This document shows, one piece after another, positions 16,414-26,392 of a stretch of 64,000 bases of DNA. Origin of the DNA: Aquificota bacterium (GTDB taxonomy: Bacteria; Aquificota; Aquificia; Aquificales; Aquificaceae); NCBI GenBank assembly GCA_030549905.1, contig JAUQQK010000004.1, positions 27,928-91,927 of the forward strand, read 5' to 3'. The number at the start of each line of letters is the position of its first letter. Position 1 is the first letter of the stretch. The notes under the pieces are model-generated. The model had not been told where the DNA came from. It saw nothing but the letters and a program-made list of their open reading frames with translations, and did no database searches. A program made the position numbers and the translations under genes.

Positions 16414-16805
16414 GCTATATCCTGAAAACTGAACCTTCTGAATACTCTTACGAAGATTTAGAGAGGGAAGGCAGGACAGTCTGGAATGGTGTGAAAAACC
16501 CCTTAGCCCAGAGGCACATATCCTCCATGAAGCCGGGAGAGCTTTGCTTTATTTACCACACGGGCAAGATTAAAGCGGTGGTAGGTCTGGCAAGGGTTGT
16601 ATCGGAGGCTTATTTAGACAGGGATGGCTTCTGGGTTGTGGATGTAGAACCTGCTGGCAGGTTAAAAAGACAAGTAAGTCTTGCAACCCTCAAAGGAGAG
16701 CCAGCCTTTGCCCAGTCCCCTCTTGTAAGGATGCCACGGCTTTCCGTCATACCCTTAAACGAGGACCAGTCTATGATAATATGGGAGCTATCCCAAAGCT
16801 CTTAA
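16398..16805 (+). CDS. EVE-domain protein
   Basis: 135 residues. EVE domains start with a strand of the form Y-I-L-K-T-E-P-S-E-Y-S-Y and contain the W-N/D-G-V-K-N pattern (TVWNGVKNPLAQRHISSMKPGELCFIYHTG), both present. EVE/YTH-like folds bind modified bases in DNA or RNA. ATG 16398 has GGTGG just before it; GTG 16410 would give the usual family start (MSYILKTEP) with a GTGA overlap, so the exact start is open. Overlaps the receiver-like gene tail to tail by 18 bp. Confidence 0.88.
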   Translation: MFPRVSYILKTEPSEYSYEDLEREGRTVWNGVKNPLAQRHISSMKPGELCFIYHTGKIKAVVGLARVVSEAYLDRDGFWVVDVEPAGRLKRQVSLATLKGEPAFAQSPLVRMPRLSVIPLNEDQSMIIWELSQSS

Positions 16806-17087
16806 AAGCTCTCCTGCTTGCACTATATGACTGTTTGGTACCACCATGTCCGCACCCAGCTCTTCTGCCCTCTTTATAAGCTCAAGGTTTTTATGCCCGC
16901 AGTAGGCTATCACCTTTGCTCCCTTTTCCTTTAACTCTGAAACCTTTTCCACAGGGTAGGCTTCTATGTTTATGATAACCACCTCCTCACCCTGATAGTC
17001 TGAGCCTGCCCTTACCTCATAGCCTTGCAAAGAAGACCTTATCCTGCTAAGCAGTATGAGGTTCTTTTCCATCAGAAGTACTTTCAT
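16788..17087 (-). CDS. Small receiver-like protein, function unknown
   Basis: 99 residues. The alternating pattern (MKVLLMEKNLILLSRIRSSL, then EEVVIINIEAYP, AKVIAYCGHKNLELIKRAEELGADMVVPNSHI) resembles a shortened CheY-like receiver fold, but the phospho-acceptor Asp region reads NIEAYP, so phosphorylation is doubtful. The gene starts inside the end of resB (41-bp overlap), which implies co-translation with it. Confidence 0.6.
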   Translation of the reverse strand: MKVLLMEKNLILLSRIRSSLQGYEVRAGSDYQGEEVVIINIEAYPVEKVSELKEKGAKVIAYCGHKNLELIKRAEELGADMVVPNSHIVQAGELLRALG

Positions 17088-18696
17088 GCTTTAACTCCTC
17101 CAGGGCTCTTATAAAGCTTCTTCTGAACTCTTCTTTGAACTTGTGAGACCAGAAGGCAACCTTCAGGGTGTTTCCTTCAAGCCTTGCCCATACTTTGCGA
17201 TGGACTGTGTAAAAGGCAAGGAGCATGCCACCCACCACCATTATGGAGCCAAGCCATATAAGTGGTGTGCCGGGCTGTCTGGAAACCTGAAAACCGCTGA
17301 AAAACTGAGGTTCAAAATCTACAAGGAAGAAGACATAAGGAAAGTCCTTAAGCTCCGCAAGCTGAGACTGGGCAAATATGGTTAGCTCCGGTGAATAGAC
17401 CACAGGCACATCGTAAGCCTTACCATCCATTAAAACCTTCACCACAAGGGCTGGCTTTAGCTCACCCTCAAAGCCCTTTTGCTCGTCCTCTATGTTGAGG
17501 GTAGAGCGGTCAATGGAAAGGAGCATGTTTTTAAATTCAGAGACCCTGCCAGCCCTTAGCTCCACCTCACCCACAAAAGCCTTCTGCGGGTCTTTTGGAG
17601 CCAGCTTCTTATCAAAAACTGCTATCTTTACCCTTCCTGCCGAGCCTGTAAGTCCATAGGTAGCCTGAAATATCCTGTAGGTGCCAAAGTCAAAGGGGGC
17701 ATTTACCGCCGTCATGCCCTGAGCTACAACCCTGCCATCCTGAATTATCTTTATATGGCTTTCAAAGCTGGCAATGGCATCCTTGAAGGGTGTATCCCTT
17801 TTTATGCCTTTCCTACTAAACTCCTCCTCATAGCTTACAATTTTGAAGTCCTCCACCTCTATCTGGAAGGGCAGTTTATAAACCTTTTCTTTGGCAGGCA
17901 CGGTTAGCCTATCACTTCTTGAGCCTTCTGGCACGATAACCGTCCCCCTTATGCCCCACAGGGCATCTATCAGAGCCCCCACCATTATCACCAGAAGACC
18001 TATATGCACCACATAAACGCCAAGCCTTGCAAACCTGCCCTTCTCTCCGTAAAAGTAGGTCCTTCCACCCTCCTTATCCACAAAGACCCTAAAGCCCATG
18101 CCCCTTAAAAACCTTATAACCTTTTCCTCCGAAGGATTTACATGAAGGCTCAAGGGCTTTAAATGCCTTTCCATATGCTCGTCAAGTTTTTGAAACCTCT
18201 CTTTTGTAAAGGTCTGAACCCAAACCCTTGGAAGCCTTTTGAAGGAGCAGGCTATGAGGTTTACGGCAAGGAGGACAAGGAGGGCTATGTAATACCAGGA
18301 GTGAAAAACGTCCGTAATCCAGAGCTTCCAGAGCCAGTAGCCTATGTCCGCACCAAAGCGGTCAAGGTAAAACTCAATGGGCTGATTTTGCTGCACATAG
18401 GTGGAGCCAAGCATGGAAAGAAGACCAAGAAGAAGCATGATGAAAATGGCAAGCCTGAGGTCCGCAAGAAAGTCAAAAAGGAAGCTCCACAGGCTCTTCC
18501 TCTTTCTATACTCCTCCTTGAGGAAGTTAAAGACTTCATAAACATAAGAAATTAATGCAAAGCTAAAGAGAGCCATGCTACCACCCAGGAGGGCAAAATA
18601 GAACATACCCCTTTCTTCAAGGTGGAAAAGACCCACTATGGAAACGCCCACAAAGAGTACAAAGGAAATTACCAGAAAGGCATAACCCTTAACCAT
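17047..18696 (-). CDS. resB: Cytochrome c biogenesis protein ResB/Ccs1
   Basis: 549 residues. Membrane helices at about residues 5-25, 31-50, 70-100 and 130-150 are followed by the ResB signatures (LADLRLAIFIMLLLGLLSMLGSTY, then WYYIALLVLLAVNLIACSFKR), a large periplasmic domain and a last helix (LIWLGSIMVVGGMLLAFY). In system II it works with CcsA to carry heme and ligate it to apocytochrome c. CcsA is not in the window. TATATT at 18705-18710 lies eight bases before the ATG. Confidence 0.92.
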   Translation of the reverse strand: MVKGYAFLVISFVLFVGVSIVGLFHLEERGMFYFALLGGSMALFSFALISYVYEVFNFLKEEYRKRKSLWSFLFDFLADLRLAIFIMLLLGLLSMLGSTYVQQNQPIEFYLDRFGADIGYWLWKLWITDVFHSWYYIALLVLLAVNLIACSFKRLPRVWVQTFTKERFQKLDEHMERHLKPLSLHVNPSEEKVIRFLRGMGFRVFVDKEGGRTYFYGEKGRFARLGVYVVHIGLLVIMVGALIDALWGIRGTVIVPEGSRSDRLTVPAKEKVYKLPFQIEVEDFKIVSYEEEFSRKGIKRDTPFKDAIASFESHIKIIQDGRVVAQGMTAVNAPFDFGTYRIFQATYGLTGSAGRVKIAVFDKKLAPKDPQKAFVGEVELRAGRVSEFKNMLLSIDRSTLNIEDEQKGFEGELKPALVVKVLMDGKAYDVPVVYSPELTIFAQSQLAELKDFPYVFFLVDFEPQFFSGFQVSRQPGTPLIWLGSIMVVGGMLLAFYTVHRKVWARLEGNTLKVAFWSHKFKEEFRRSFIRALEELKHESTSDGKEPHTA

Positions 18697-18704
18697 GCTA
18701 AATA

Positions 18705-18725
18705 AATATAACAGCCTGCTATAAT
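18705..18725. promoter_or_regulatory. Divergent -10 boxes of resB and gcvPB
   Basis: Minus TATATT (18710-18705), eight bases before the resB ATG. Plus TATAAT (18720-18725), six bases before the gcvPB ATG. Both predict leaderless mRNAs out of a 35-bp spacer. Confidence 0.55.
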
Positions 18726-18731
18726 TTCCAT

Positions 18732-20168
18732 ATGCTTATTTTTGACCTTTCAAAAAGAGGAAGGAAAGGCTACCGCCTGCCAGAGCTTGATGTGGAGGAG
18801 ATAAACCTTGAAGAATACTTAGTACAACACTACCGGCAGGAGCTAAAGTTTCCCGAGGTTTCCGAGCTTGATGCGGTCAGGCATTATACAAGGCTCTCAC
18901 AACTCAACTATGCCACAGACACCACCATGGTACCTCTTGGCTCCTGCACCATGAAGTATAACCCGCGCATAAACGAGGAGCTATCAAGTCTCGAGGGCTT
19001 TAAAAACCTTCATCCCATGACGCCGGAGGAATACGCTCAGGGCACTTTAGAGCTTCTATACAGGCTAAAGGAGCTATTAAAGGAAATAGGTGGTTTTTAT
19101 GAGGTCTCCCTTCAGCCTGCGGCTGGGGCACAGGGTGAGCTTCTGGGGCTTTTGCTCATACTCGCCTATCACAGAGACAGGGGCAATTTAAAGAAAAGAA
19201 CCGTTCTTGTGCCAGATACCTCACACGGCACAAATCCTGCCACCGCAAGCCTGTGCGGTTTTCAAGTCCTTACGGTAAAAAGCGGCCCAAATGGAGAGCT
19301 GGACTGGGATGACTTTAAGAAAAAGCTCACAGAAGAGACCGCATGCCTTATGATAACCAACCCGAATACTTTGGGGATTTTTGAGAGGAAGATAAGGGAA
19401 ATAGCTCAGGCTCTGCATGAGGCGGACGCCCTCCTTTATATGGACGGTGCCAACATGAACGCTCTTGTGGGGGTTGCCCAGCCGGGCAGGTGGGGTGTGG
19501 ACGTGATGCACTTTAACCTTCACAAGACCTTTTCCACACCTCATGGTGGGGGTGGTCCCGGTGGTGGTGCGGTGGGTGTTTCCGAAAGGCTTGAACCATA
19601 CCTGCCTGTGCCTCTTATAAAAAGGGAAGGAAACAGATACTATCTTGAATGGGAAAGACCAAAAAGCGTGGGAAAGCTTCTTGCCTTTTACGGACACGCC
19701 GCCGTGCATATAAGGGCTCTGGCATACATACTTTCCTACGGGAGCAGGCTCAAAGAAGTTGCCCAGCATGCGGTTTTGAACGCAAGATATCTGAGGAAGC
19801 TTCTTGAAGGTCTTTTCTTTGACCCTTATGCCCATGTGCCCTGCATGCATGAGTTTGTGCTATCCGCTCAAAACCTTCTGAGGTATGAGGTTAATGCCAT
19901 GGATGTGGCAAAGGCTCTCCTTGACGAAGGCTTTTATGCACCCACCGTCTATTTCCCCCTTACTGTGAAGGAGGCTCTGATGATAGAGCCTACAGAGACG
20001 GAAAGTCCTAAGACCCTTGAGGCTTTTGCGGATGCTCTAAGGAGGATAGTAAATAAAGCTGAAAAAGAGCCCCATAGCCTGAAAAAGGCACCACAAAAAA
20101 CACCCATAAGAAGAATAAAAGAGGCGGAAGCCAACAGAAAGCCTGTCCTTAGAGCCTCATGGGCATGA
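18732..20168 (+). CDS. gcvPB: Glycine dehydrogenase (decarboxylating) subunit 2
   Basis: 478 residues, PLP-dependent C-terminal half of the split P-protein. The PLP lysine is in NLHKTFSTPHGGGGPGGG. Further marks are the N-terminal LGSCTMKYNP, ELLGLLLILAYH and PDTSHGTNPATA. With subunit 1 (not here) it decarboxylates glycine and loads the H-protein lipoyl arm. In Aquificales the glycine cleavage system may also run in reverse in carbon assimilation, a contextual point not shown here. Its 3' end overlaps dnaN tail to tail by 20 bp. Confidence 0.95.
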   Translation: MLIFDLSKRGRKGYRLPELDVEEINLEEYLVQHYRQELKFPEVSELDAVRHYTRLSQLNYATDTTMVPLGSCTMKYNPRINEELSSLEGFKNLHPMTPEEYAQGTLELLYRLKELLKEIGGFYEVSLQPAAGAQGELLGLLLILAYHRDRGNLKKRTVLVPDTSHGTNPATASLCGFQVLTVKSGPNGELDWDDFKKKLTEETACLMITNPNTLGIFERKIREIAQALHEADALLYMDGANMNALVGVAQPGRWGVDVMHFNLHKTFSTPHGGGGPGGGAVGVSERLEPYLPVPLIKREGNRYYLEWERPKSVGKLLAFYGHAAVHIRALAYILSYGSRLKEVAQHAVLNARYLRKLLEGLFFDPYAHVPCMHEFVLSAQNLLRYEVNAMDVAKALLDEGFYAPTVYFPLTVKEALMIEPTETESPKTLEAFADALRRIVNKAEKEPHSLKKAPQKTPIRRIKEAEANRKPVLRASWA

Positions 20169-21234
20169 CCACGCAGAGGTAAGGGTCTTCCTGTGTATCT
20201 TCGGATTCTATGACCACCGCCGTGTCTGGATCCACCACCTTGAACCATACCCTTGATGTGTCAAAACTTTCAAGGGCTTCAATCAGATACTTGCCGTTAA
20301 AACCTATATCCACAGGCTCTCCTGCGTATTCCACATCCAGCTCATCCCTTCCCTCTCCATACTCGGGGTCTGATATTTCTAAGATAGCCAGATTGTCCGC
20401 AAAGGTGAGCTTTACTGGAAAGGCAGAAGACTCCGCTATGGCGGAGAGCCTTTTGAGGCTTCCCAGCACTTCTTCTTTCCTAAGAAGCACCTCATGGTTG
20501 AACCTTGATGGTATGACCGCCATGTAGTCGGGATATTCGCCTTCTAAAAGCCTCACAGATAGGGTCCAGTCTTCACCCTTAAAATGGGCAAAGGACTCGT
20601 CCTTGCCAGCCTGCACACCACCGAGCTGGTCCTTCAAAAGACCTTCCAGCACCTTAAGGCTCTTTTTAGGTATCAAAAGGTCCATGGGGAAGGGTGAGTT
20701 TTTCCAGAAGAGGGCAAGCCTGTGTCCATCAGAGCCTACAAAATGCGTCCTGCCGTCCACCTCATGAACAAACATGCCCTGAAGGGCATACCTTGTGTCC
20801 TCCTTTGATATGGCATATTCTACCTTATCAATAGCCTTTAGAAGGTCAAGGGTAGGAAGCTCTGCAGAAAGCTCTGGTTCTGGAAACTCCGGAAAGTCTT
20901 CCGGGTCAAGGGTGGTGAGCTTGAAGGTGCTCCTGCCACCGCTTACCATCAGCCTTTCTTCTTCAAGGCTGAGGAGGGCTGTGGGGCTTGAGAGGCTTTT
21001 TATCACGCTTGTGAGCTTGTCTGCATTTACTGCCGTTTTGCCTTCCAGCTCCACCTCAGCCCTTACTTCAAAGGAAAGAAAGTTTTCAAGGTCTGTTGCC
21101 TTGAGCTTTAGCCTGCCATCTTCTGCTATAAGCAGGAAGTTGTTGAGTATGGGCAGGGCGGACTTTTTCTCCGTGGCGGACTTTGCCTTTTGAAGAGCTG
21201 AGAGAAAATCCTCTCTGTCTATTCTTAGTCTCAT
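20149..21234 (-). CDS. dnaN: DNA polymerase III beta subunit (sliding clamp)
   Basis: 361 residues, three clamp repeats. Typical patterns: KAKSATEKKSALPILNNFLL at the start, TDGHRLA-type loop as VGSDGHRLALF in the middle, and C-terminal VVMPMRL. It encircles DNA and tethers polymerase III, whose delta clamp loader subunit (holA) is at 24837. The gene stands apart from dnaA and gyrB. TATAAT at 21242-21247 is seven bases before the ATG (leaderless). Confidence 0.96.
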   Translation of the reverse strand: MRLRIDREDFLSALQKAKSATEKKSALPILNNFLLIAEDGRLKLKATDLENFLSFEVRAEVELEGKTAVNADKLTSVIKSLSSPTALLSLEEERLMVSGGRSTFKLTTLDPEDFPEFPEPELSAELPTLDLLKAIDKVEYAISKEDTRYALQGMFVHEVDGRTHFVGSDGHRLALFWKNSPFPMDLLIPKKSLKVLEGLLKDQLGGVQAGKDESFAHFKGEDWTLSVRLLEGEYPDYMAVIPSRFNHEVLLRKEEVLGSLKRLSAIAESSAFPVKLTFADNLAILEISDPEYGEGRDELDVEYAGEPVDIGFNGKYLIEALESFDTSRVWFKVVDPDTAVVIESEDTQEDPYLCVVMPMRL

Positions 21235-21241
21235 GCACTAT

Positions 21242-21249
21242 ATTATAAA
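21242..21249. promoter_or_regulatory. Overlapping divergent -10 boxes of dnaN and the PflA-like gene
   Basis: Minus TATAAT (21247-21242) seven bases before the dnaN ATG; plus TATAAA (21244-21249) nine bases before ATG 21259. The boxes overlap, as at tamB/plsY. Confidence 0.5.
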
Positions 21250-21258
21250 GCATGGGCT

Positions 21259-22161
21259 ATGAGAACTAACATGCTCTATCCTTCTTATCTAAACCTGACA
21301 GAAGAGGAGTGGAAGGAAAGGCTGGAAAAAGCCTTTTCCATGCTTGAAGATTGTAAGGTATGCCCTCACAGGTGCGGTATAAACAGGCTTGAAGGAGAAA
21401 AGGGCTTTTGCAAAACGGGAAGGTATGCGGTGGTGGCAGATTATTTCCCGCACAGAGGTGAAGAAAAGCCCATAAGGGGCAAAAAAGGCTCAGGCACCGT
21501 CTTTTTCTCTTACTGCAACATGAGATGCGTATATTGTCAGAACTATACAATAAGCCATCTGGGAGAGGGCGAGGAGATGACACCCGAGGAGCTTTCTGAA
21601 GCTTTTCTTACGCTACAAAGGCTTGGCTGTCATAACATAAACTTGGTGAGCCCATCCCATGTGGTGCCTCAGATACTTGAGGCACTATACATTGCTGTAA
21701 AGAGAGGGTTGAGAATTCCAGTAGTTTATAACACCTCCTCCTACGACAGCCTTGAAAGCCTTAAGCTCCTTGAAGGCATTGTGGATATATACCTGGCGGA
21801 CTTTAAGTATGGAGACGGAGAAGCAGGCAGGAAGTATTCAAAGGTAAAGAACTATTATGATATAGCCCTTTCTGCCATAAAGGAGATGCACAGGCAGGTG
21901 GGCGACCTTCAGCTCAATGAGGAGGGTATAGCCATAAGAGGCGTCCTTATAAGGCACCTCGTGCTTCCCAACCGCATTGCCGGGACTGAAAAGGTGATGA
22001 GGGATATAAGGAGAATTTCTTCAAAGATGGCGGTCAACGTAATGGACCAGTATATGCCCTACTATGAAGCCTTTAAATATCCTGAACTATCCAGAAGGAT
22101 AACTCAGGAAGAGTATGAAATGGCTTTGAAGGAGGCGGAAGGCTTGACTGTTATACTTTAA
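21259..22161 (+). CDS. Radical SAM protein, PflX/PflA-related
   Basis: 300 residues. An N-terminal cysteine region (CKVCPHRCGINRLEGEKGFCKTG) precedes the radical SAM cluster site CxxxCxxC (YCNMRCVYCQNY). This N-terminal block with HRGEEKPIRG marks the PflX family (pyruvate formate-lyase activase-like), whose substrates are unknown. It is related to the AmrS enzyme at 40773. No glycyl-radical enzyme lies nearby. Followed within 25 bp by mnmE. Confidence 0.88.
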   Translation: MRTNMLYPSYLNLTEEEWKERLEKAFSMLEDCKVCPHRCGINRLEGEKGFCKTGRYAVVADYFPHRGEEKPIRGKKGSGTVFFSYCNMRCVYCQNYTISHLGEGEEMTPEELSEAFLTLQRLGCHNINLVSPSHVVPQILEALYIAVKRGLRIPVVYNTSSYDSLESLKLLEGIVDIYLADFKYGDGEAGRKYSKVKNYYDIALSAIKEMHRQVGDLQLNEEGIAIRGVLIRHLVLPNRIAGTEKVMRDIRRISSKMAVNVMDQYMPYYEAFKYPELSRRITQEEYEMALKEAEGLTVIL

Positions 22162-22171
22162 CGAATATAGT
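22144..22171 (+). promoter_or_regulatory. mnmE promoter
   Basis: TTGACT (22144-22149), 16-base spacer, TATAGT (22166-22171), in the last codons of the gene before. The predicted start site lies downstream of ATG 22174, so ATG 22186 is the likelier mnmE start. Confidence 0.5.
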
Positions 22172-22185
22172 TAATGCTATACAGC

Positions 22186-23538
22186 ATGCTCAGGCAGAGG
22201 GAACCCATAGTAGCCATAGCCACACCTTACGGAGAAAGTGCTATTGGTGTGATAAGGCTTTCTGGCGGTGGTGTGTGGGAGCGAATAAAGGATAGTATTT
22301 TTATACGCTCTAAATTAAAGCCAAGATACGCCCATTATGTAAAAGTTTTAGACAAGGAAGGACATGTTTTAGACGAAGGCATACTCATATACTACCCGTC
22401 GCCTAATAGCTATACGGGTGAGGATATGGTGGAGCTTTTTTTGCATGGAAATCCTCTCCTGCTTAAGAAAGCCCTTGAGCTGTTTCTTTCCAAGGGCATA
22501 AGGCTGGCGGAGCCGGGCGAATTCACCAAAAGGGCTTTTCTAAATGGTAAGATGGACCTCCTTCAGGCGGAGGCGGTGGCAGACCTCATAGAGGCAAGGT
22601 CGGAGCTTGCTCTAAGAAATGCCCAGAGACAGCTTCAGGGAGAGCTTTCTTCTTACATAAGGGCTTTGAGAGAAAGGCTTTTGGAGCTTTTAGCCTATGT
22701 GGAGGCGGACATTGAGTTTTCTGAAGAGGACATACCCACACTAACTAAGGAGCAAACACTGAGTATGCTGAAAGAAGTTCTAAAAAGCATAGAAAAGCTC
22801 CTGCAAACGGTTAAAGCAGGCGAATTTATCAAAAAGGGCATTAACTTAGCCATAGTGGGAAAGCCCAATGTGGGCAAGTCATCCCTCTTTAATGCCCTTC
22901 TTGGAGTTGAAAGGGCAATAGTTACACCCATACCGGGCACCACGAGGGACTTTTTGCAGGAGAGCCTGACGCTCAAAGGCGTTCCTATAAACCTGATAGA
23001 TACGGCTGGCATTAGACTCACCGAAGACCCCGTAGAGCGCATGGGCGTGGAAAGAAGCCTTGAAAGGCTTAAAAGCGCTCACATGGTGCTTTTTGTGGTG
23101 GATATAAGCAGACCCCTTGAAGAGGAAGACTTTAGGATTTACCAGCTTGTAAAAGACCTTGAACACATAGTGGTAGCCAACAAGAGGGACCTTCCTGAGG
23201 AGCCTTCTGTACTTGCATATTTTCCACAGGCTATAAAGGTTAGCGCAAGGCAAGGAAGCGGTATTGAGGAGTTGAAGGAGCTTATACTTGAGAGGCTGGG
23301 CCTTAGCCTTAGGGATGCGGTTCAGGTTTATATATCTGTGAGGCATGAGGACCTCTTGAAAAAATCCGCAAAGGTGATAAAATCATTAATAAACAAACTG
23401 GAGACCGATGACCTATTTCCGGAAATCATCATGCTGGACTTAAGAGAGGCGGTAAGTTATCTTGAAGAAGTTATTGGTGCGGTAGGCACGGAGGAGGTTT
23501 TGGGAAGTATATTTTCAAGGTTTTGTATAGGAAAATAA
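22186..23538 (+). CDS. mnmE: tRNA-modifying GTPase MnmE (TrmE)
   Basis: 450 residues from ATG 22186 (ATG 22174 is in frame). N-terminal tetrahydrofolate-binding domain ([22 protein letters not shown]), helical domain, inserted G domain with G1 [17 protein letters not shown]3 DTAGIR, G4 NKRD, and the C-terminal CIGK catalytic Cys. With MnmG it makes 5-carboxymethylaminomethyl-uridine at the tRNA wobble base. Family length. It heads a run mnmE-rho-holA-hisB with short or negative spacings. Confidence 0.96.
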   Translation: MLRQREPIVAIATPYGESAIGVIRLSGGGVWERIKDSIFIRSKLKPRYAHYVKVLDKEGHVLDEGILIYYPSPNSYTGEDMVELFLHGNPLLLKKALELFLSKGIRLAEPGEFTKRAFLNGKMDLLQAEAVADLIEARSELALRNAQRQLQGELSSYIRALRERLLELLAYVEADIEFSEEDIPTLTKEQTLSMLKEVLKSIEKLLQTVKAGEFIKKGINLAIVGKPNVGKSSLFNALLGVERAIVTPIPGTTRDFLQESLTLKGVPINLIDTAGIRLTEDPVERMGVERSLERLKSAHMVLFVVDISRPLEEEDFRIYQLVKDLEHIVVANKRDLPEEPSVLAYFPQAIKVSARQGSGIEELKELILERLGLSLRDAVQVYISVRHEDLLKKSAKVIKSLINKLETDDLFPEIIMLDLREAVSYLEEVIGAVGTEEVLGSIFSRFCIGK

Positions 23539-23550
23539 AGGAGGCTACTT

Positions 23551-24837
23551 ATGGAGCAGGTGCAGGAGAAAAAGCTTTACACCCTTGAAGAGCTGAAAAA
23601 GCTCTCCCTTCAGGAGCTTCAAAGGATTGGAAGGGAACTGGAGCTTACGAGGGTGACGGGTTTAAGGAAAGAGGAGCTTATTGAGAAAATACTGAGCGTT
23701 CAGGCAAAGGAAGAGGGTCTTAACTTCATAAAGGGAGTGCTTGAAATATTGCCAGAGGGTTATGGTTTTATAAGAAGTGCTGAAAACAACTACATGCCAA
23801 GCTCTACAGATGTATATGTGGCACCTTCTCAAATAAAGAAGTTTGGACTAAGGACGGGCGATACCATAATAGGTTTTGCAAGACCACCTCAGGAAAAGGA
23901 AAAGTATCAGGCTCTTATAAAGATAGAATCGGTAAATGGATTGCCCGCAGACCCTGAGGTGCTAAAGGCACGCCCTCAGTTTGAAAAGCTTACCCCGTAC
24001 CACCCAACGGAGAGGTTTAACCTTGAAACCTCACCCACCGAACTTTCCACAAGGGTGGTAAGCCTTATAGCACCCATAGGAAAGGGACAGAGGGGTATGA
24101 TTGTGGCACCTCCAAAGGCTGGCAAAACGGTCCTTCTTCAGAAGATAGCCAAAGCCCTGATACAGAACCACCCGGAGGTGCATCTTATCATACTTCTTAT
24201 AGATGAAAGGCCGGAAGAAGTCACGGAAATGAGGAGGATTGTGGGTGAGGGTGCGGAGGTGGTAGCTTCTACCTTTGATGAGCCTCCAGAAAGGCACATG
24301 CAGGTGGCGGAGCTGGTGGTAGAAAAGGCGAAGAGGCTTGTGGAACTAAAGCAGGATGTGGTTATACTGCTTGATTCTATGACAAGGTTTGGCAGGGCTT
24401 CCAACGCAGTTACACCTCCAACTGGCAGGGTGCTTACGGGTGGCATAGAGGCTACCGCCCTTCAAAGACCGAAAAAGTTCTTCGGTGCAGCGAGGAACAT
24501 AGAGGAGGGTGGCTCTCTCACCATTATAGCCACAGCCCTCATAGAAACAGGCTCAAAGATGGATGATGTTATATACGAGGAGTTTAAAGGAACTGGCAAC
24601 ATGGAGATACACCTTGACAGGAGGCTGATGGAGAGGAGAATATTCCCCGCCATAAACATAGAAAAGTCTGGCACAAGAAAAGAAGAGCTTCTTATAGAAG
24701 ACTGGGAGCTTCAGAGGGTATGGGTGCTTAGAAAGTTCCTTGCCACCATGGACCCCATAGAGGCTATGGAATTCCTCCTTGACAAGCTTAAGAAATTCAA
24801 GACAAACAAGGATTTCCTTAAGGCTATGCACTCCTGA
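23551..24837 (+). CDS. rho: Transcription termination factor Rho
   Basis: 428 residues. N-terminal Rho_N helix domain ([22 protein letters not shown]), cold-shock-like RNA domain with RNP1 (EGYGFIRS), then the ATPase with Walker A ([14 protein letters not shown]), Walker B ([14 protein letters not shown]), Q and R loops ([20 protein letters not shown]). A strong AAAGGAGG precedes the ATG. Rho is notable here because the window has so few intrinsic terminators and so many tail-to-tail overlaps. Confidence 0.98.
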   Translation: MEQVQEKKLYTLEELKKLSLQELQRIGRELELTRVTGLRKEELIEKILSVQAKEEGLNFIKGVLEILPEGYGFIRSAENNYMPSSTDVYVAPSQIKKFGLRTGDTIIGFARPPQEKEKYQALIKIESVNGLPADPEVLKARPQFEKLTPYHPTERFNLETSPTELSTRVVSLIAPIGKGQRGMIVAPPKAGKTVLLQKIAKALIQNHPEVHLIILLIDERPEEVTEMRRIVGEGAEVVASTFDEPPERHMQVAELVVEKAKRLVELKQDVVILLDSMTRFGRASNAVTPPTGRVLTGGIEATALQRPKKFFGAARNIEEGGSLTIIATALIETGSKMDDVIYEEFKGTGNMEIHLDRRLMERRIFPAINIEKSGTRKEELLIEDWELQRVWVLRKFLATMDPIEAMEFLLDKLKKFKTNKDFLKAMHS

Positions 24838-25877
24838 TGAACATATTAGAATACCAGAAGAACCTTGGTAAGACCTCCATAAAGCCTATAAACCTTATAC
24901 ATGGAGAGGAGGAGTATCTTGTTAAAACCTTTGCGGACAGGCTTAAAGAACATATGCCTGTTAGGATACTCTGGGGAGACGATATAAGCCTTCAGGACCT
25001 CTTTCAGGAAGTCCTTGGTGGTGGCATGTTTGCAAGCAGGCAGGCTTTTGTGGTCTATAGGGCTCAGGAGCTTTTTGCTCAGGCAAAGGACCTGAAAAGC
25101 CTGTCCTCTCAGATTTCAAGAATTAAGGGAAACATGGTTTTCTTTGTGGTGCCTGAAAAGCTTACAGATAAGGACCTCCAGAGGGAGCCCTATGCTACCA
25201 TATCAAGGCTTGGTGATGTAATAGCGGCAAACAGACTGGACAGGAGGCGTGTAAGGGAGCTTGTAAAGAACAAGCTTTCTAAAGAAGGTATAAGCATAGA
25301 GGAAGAAGCCCTTGACTTTTTGCTGGAAGCCCTTTCCTACGACCTTATGCTTTTAAAGGGTGAGACGGACAAGTTGATACTTTACGGCAGCAAGCACCTG
25401 AGCCTTGAGGATATAAAGAGGGCTGTGGTGTCAAACATGGAGCTAAGTATCTTTGACCTTGCGGACGGGCTCTTTTTAAAAGACCCTGAAAAGGCCCTTA
25501 ACGCCCTGCACGCCGTGCTCAGGGCTGGCATCCACCCATTGCAGGTCCTTGCTCTTATGACCAACTATGCCCTGAAAGCTTATACCGCCGCAAGCCTTGT
25601 GGAAAAGGGAACTCCTGTAGAAGAGTCCCTTGCAAAGGTGGATATAAAGCATCCCTTTCAGGTGATGAACTTCAAAAGGTATCTTTCTGCCCACAGCAGG
25701 AGAGAGCTTGAAAGGCTTCTCAAACTCCTTTACCTTCTTGATGTAAGCATAAAGGTATATTACAAAGACCCTGCTAATGCCATAAGGGATTTTGTGATAG
25801 AATACCTTACCGATGAGAGAATCAAGGGTCTTCAGGGAAACCAGGGAAACGAGGATAGAGCTGTATCTGAACCTTGA
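24837..25877 (+). CDS. holA: DNA polymerase III delta subunit (HolA)
   Basis: 346 residues. Clamp-loader delta fold: N-terminal [41 protein letters not shown]-terminal helical collar ([23 protein letters not shown]...[14 protein letters not shown]). It opens the DnaN ring. The start codon overlaps the rho stop (TGATG). Confidence 0.9.
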   Translation: MNILEYQKNLGKTSIKPINLIHGEEEYLVKTFADRLKEHMPVRILWGDDISLQDLFQEVLGGGMFASRQAFVVYRAQELFAQAKDLKSLSSQISRIKGNMVFFVVPEKLTDKDLQREPYATISRLGDVIAANRLDRRRVRELVKNKLSKEGISIEEEALDFLLEALSYDLMLLKGETDKLILYGSKHLSLEDIKRAVVSNMELSIFDLADGLFLKDPEKALNALHAVLRAGIHPLQVLALMTNYALKAYTAASLVEKGTPVEESLAKVDIKHPFQVMNFKRYLSAHSRRELERLLKLLYLLDVSIKVYYKDPANAIRDFVIEYLTDERIKGLQGNQGNEDRAVSEP

Positions 25878-26391
25878 CGGCAGCGGGAACTATAAAATAA
25901 ACACGCCCGTGGGCTTTCTCACCCATATGGTGGAGACGCTTGCAAGGCATGCAAGGTTTGATATGGAACTTTACGCAGAAGGTGATGTGCATGTATCTCA
26001 CCACCACACGGTGGAGGATGTGGGTATAGTTTTTGGCATGGCTTTTTTGAAGGCTCTTGGCGATAAAAGGGGAATTAATCGCTACGGATATGCTGTAGTG
26101 CCCATGGACGAGTCCCTTGTGCTGGCAAGCATTGACATATCTGGAAGACCGCTATTCTTCTACGAAGACATGGGACTAAGAGGCAAGATAACAGACTTTG
26201 ACTTTGAGCTCATATGGGAATTCTTCAAGGGCTTTGCCCTTGAAAGTAAAAGCACACTGCATATAAGGGTGCTTTCTGGAAAGATACTCCACCACACAGC
26301 CGAAGCCTGTTTTAAAGCCCTTGCTTTGAGCCTCAGGCAGGCAATTAGCCTTGTGGGTGAGGGCACTCCCTCCACCAAAGAAAGCCTGTAG
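25813..26391 (+). CDS. hisB: Imidazoleglycerol-phosphate dehydratase
   Basis: 192 residues, standalone dehydratase. The manganese-binding repeats are seen: HHTVEDVGI and [12 protein letters not shown], plus the N-terminal [20 protein letters not shown] and H-M in GFLTHMV. Sixth step of histidine synthesis. The start [13 protein letters not shown] matches the family and lies 65 bp inside holA in another frame, an unusually deep same-strand overlap. hisD is 18 kb away, so his genes are scattered. Confidence 0.96.
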   Translation: MRESRVFRETRETRIELYLNLDGSGNYKINTPVGFLTHMVETLARHARFDMELYAEGDVHVSHHHTVEDVGIVFGMAFLKALGDKRGINRYGYAVVPMDESLVLASIDISGRPLFFYEDMGLRGKITDFDFELIWEFFKGFALESKSTLHIRVLSGKILHHTAEACFKALALSLRQAISLVGEGTPSTKESL

Positions 26392-26392
26392 C

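Noticed and set aside
18163..18555. 130-codon Lys-rich frame inside resB
   Set aside because: It mirrors the hydrophobic helices of ResB and has no promoter or ribosome site.
19221..19850. 209-codon open frame antisense to gcvPB
   Set aside because: Its protein is low in normal folds and high in His, Gln and Cys; it is fully covered by the strongly conserved gcvPB frame.
20795..21193. 132-codon Ser-rich frame antisense to dnaN
   Set aside because: Shadow of AGA/AGC/CTT codons of dnaN; no start signal or family likeness. Similar Ser-rich shadows lie over rho, minD, recJ and selB.
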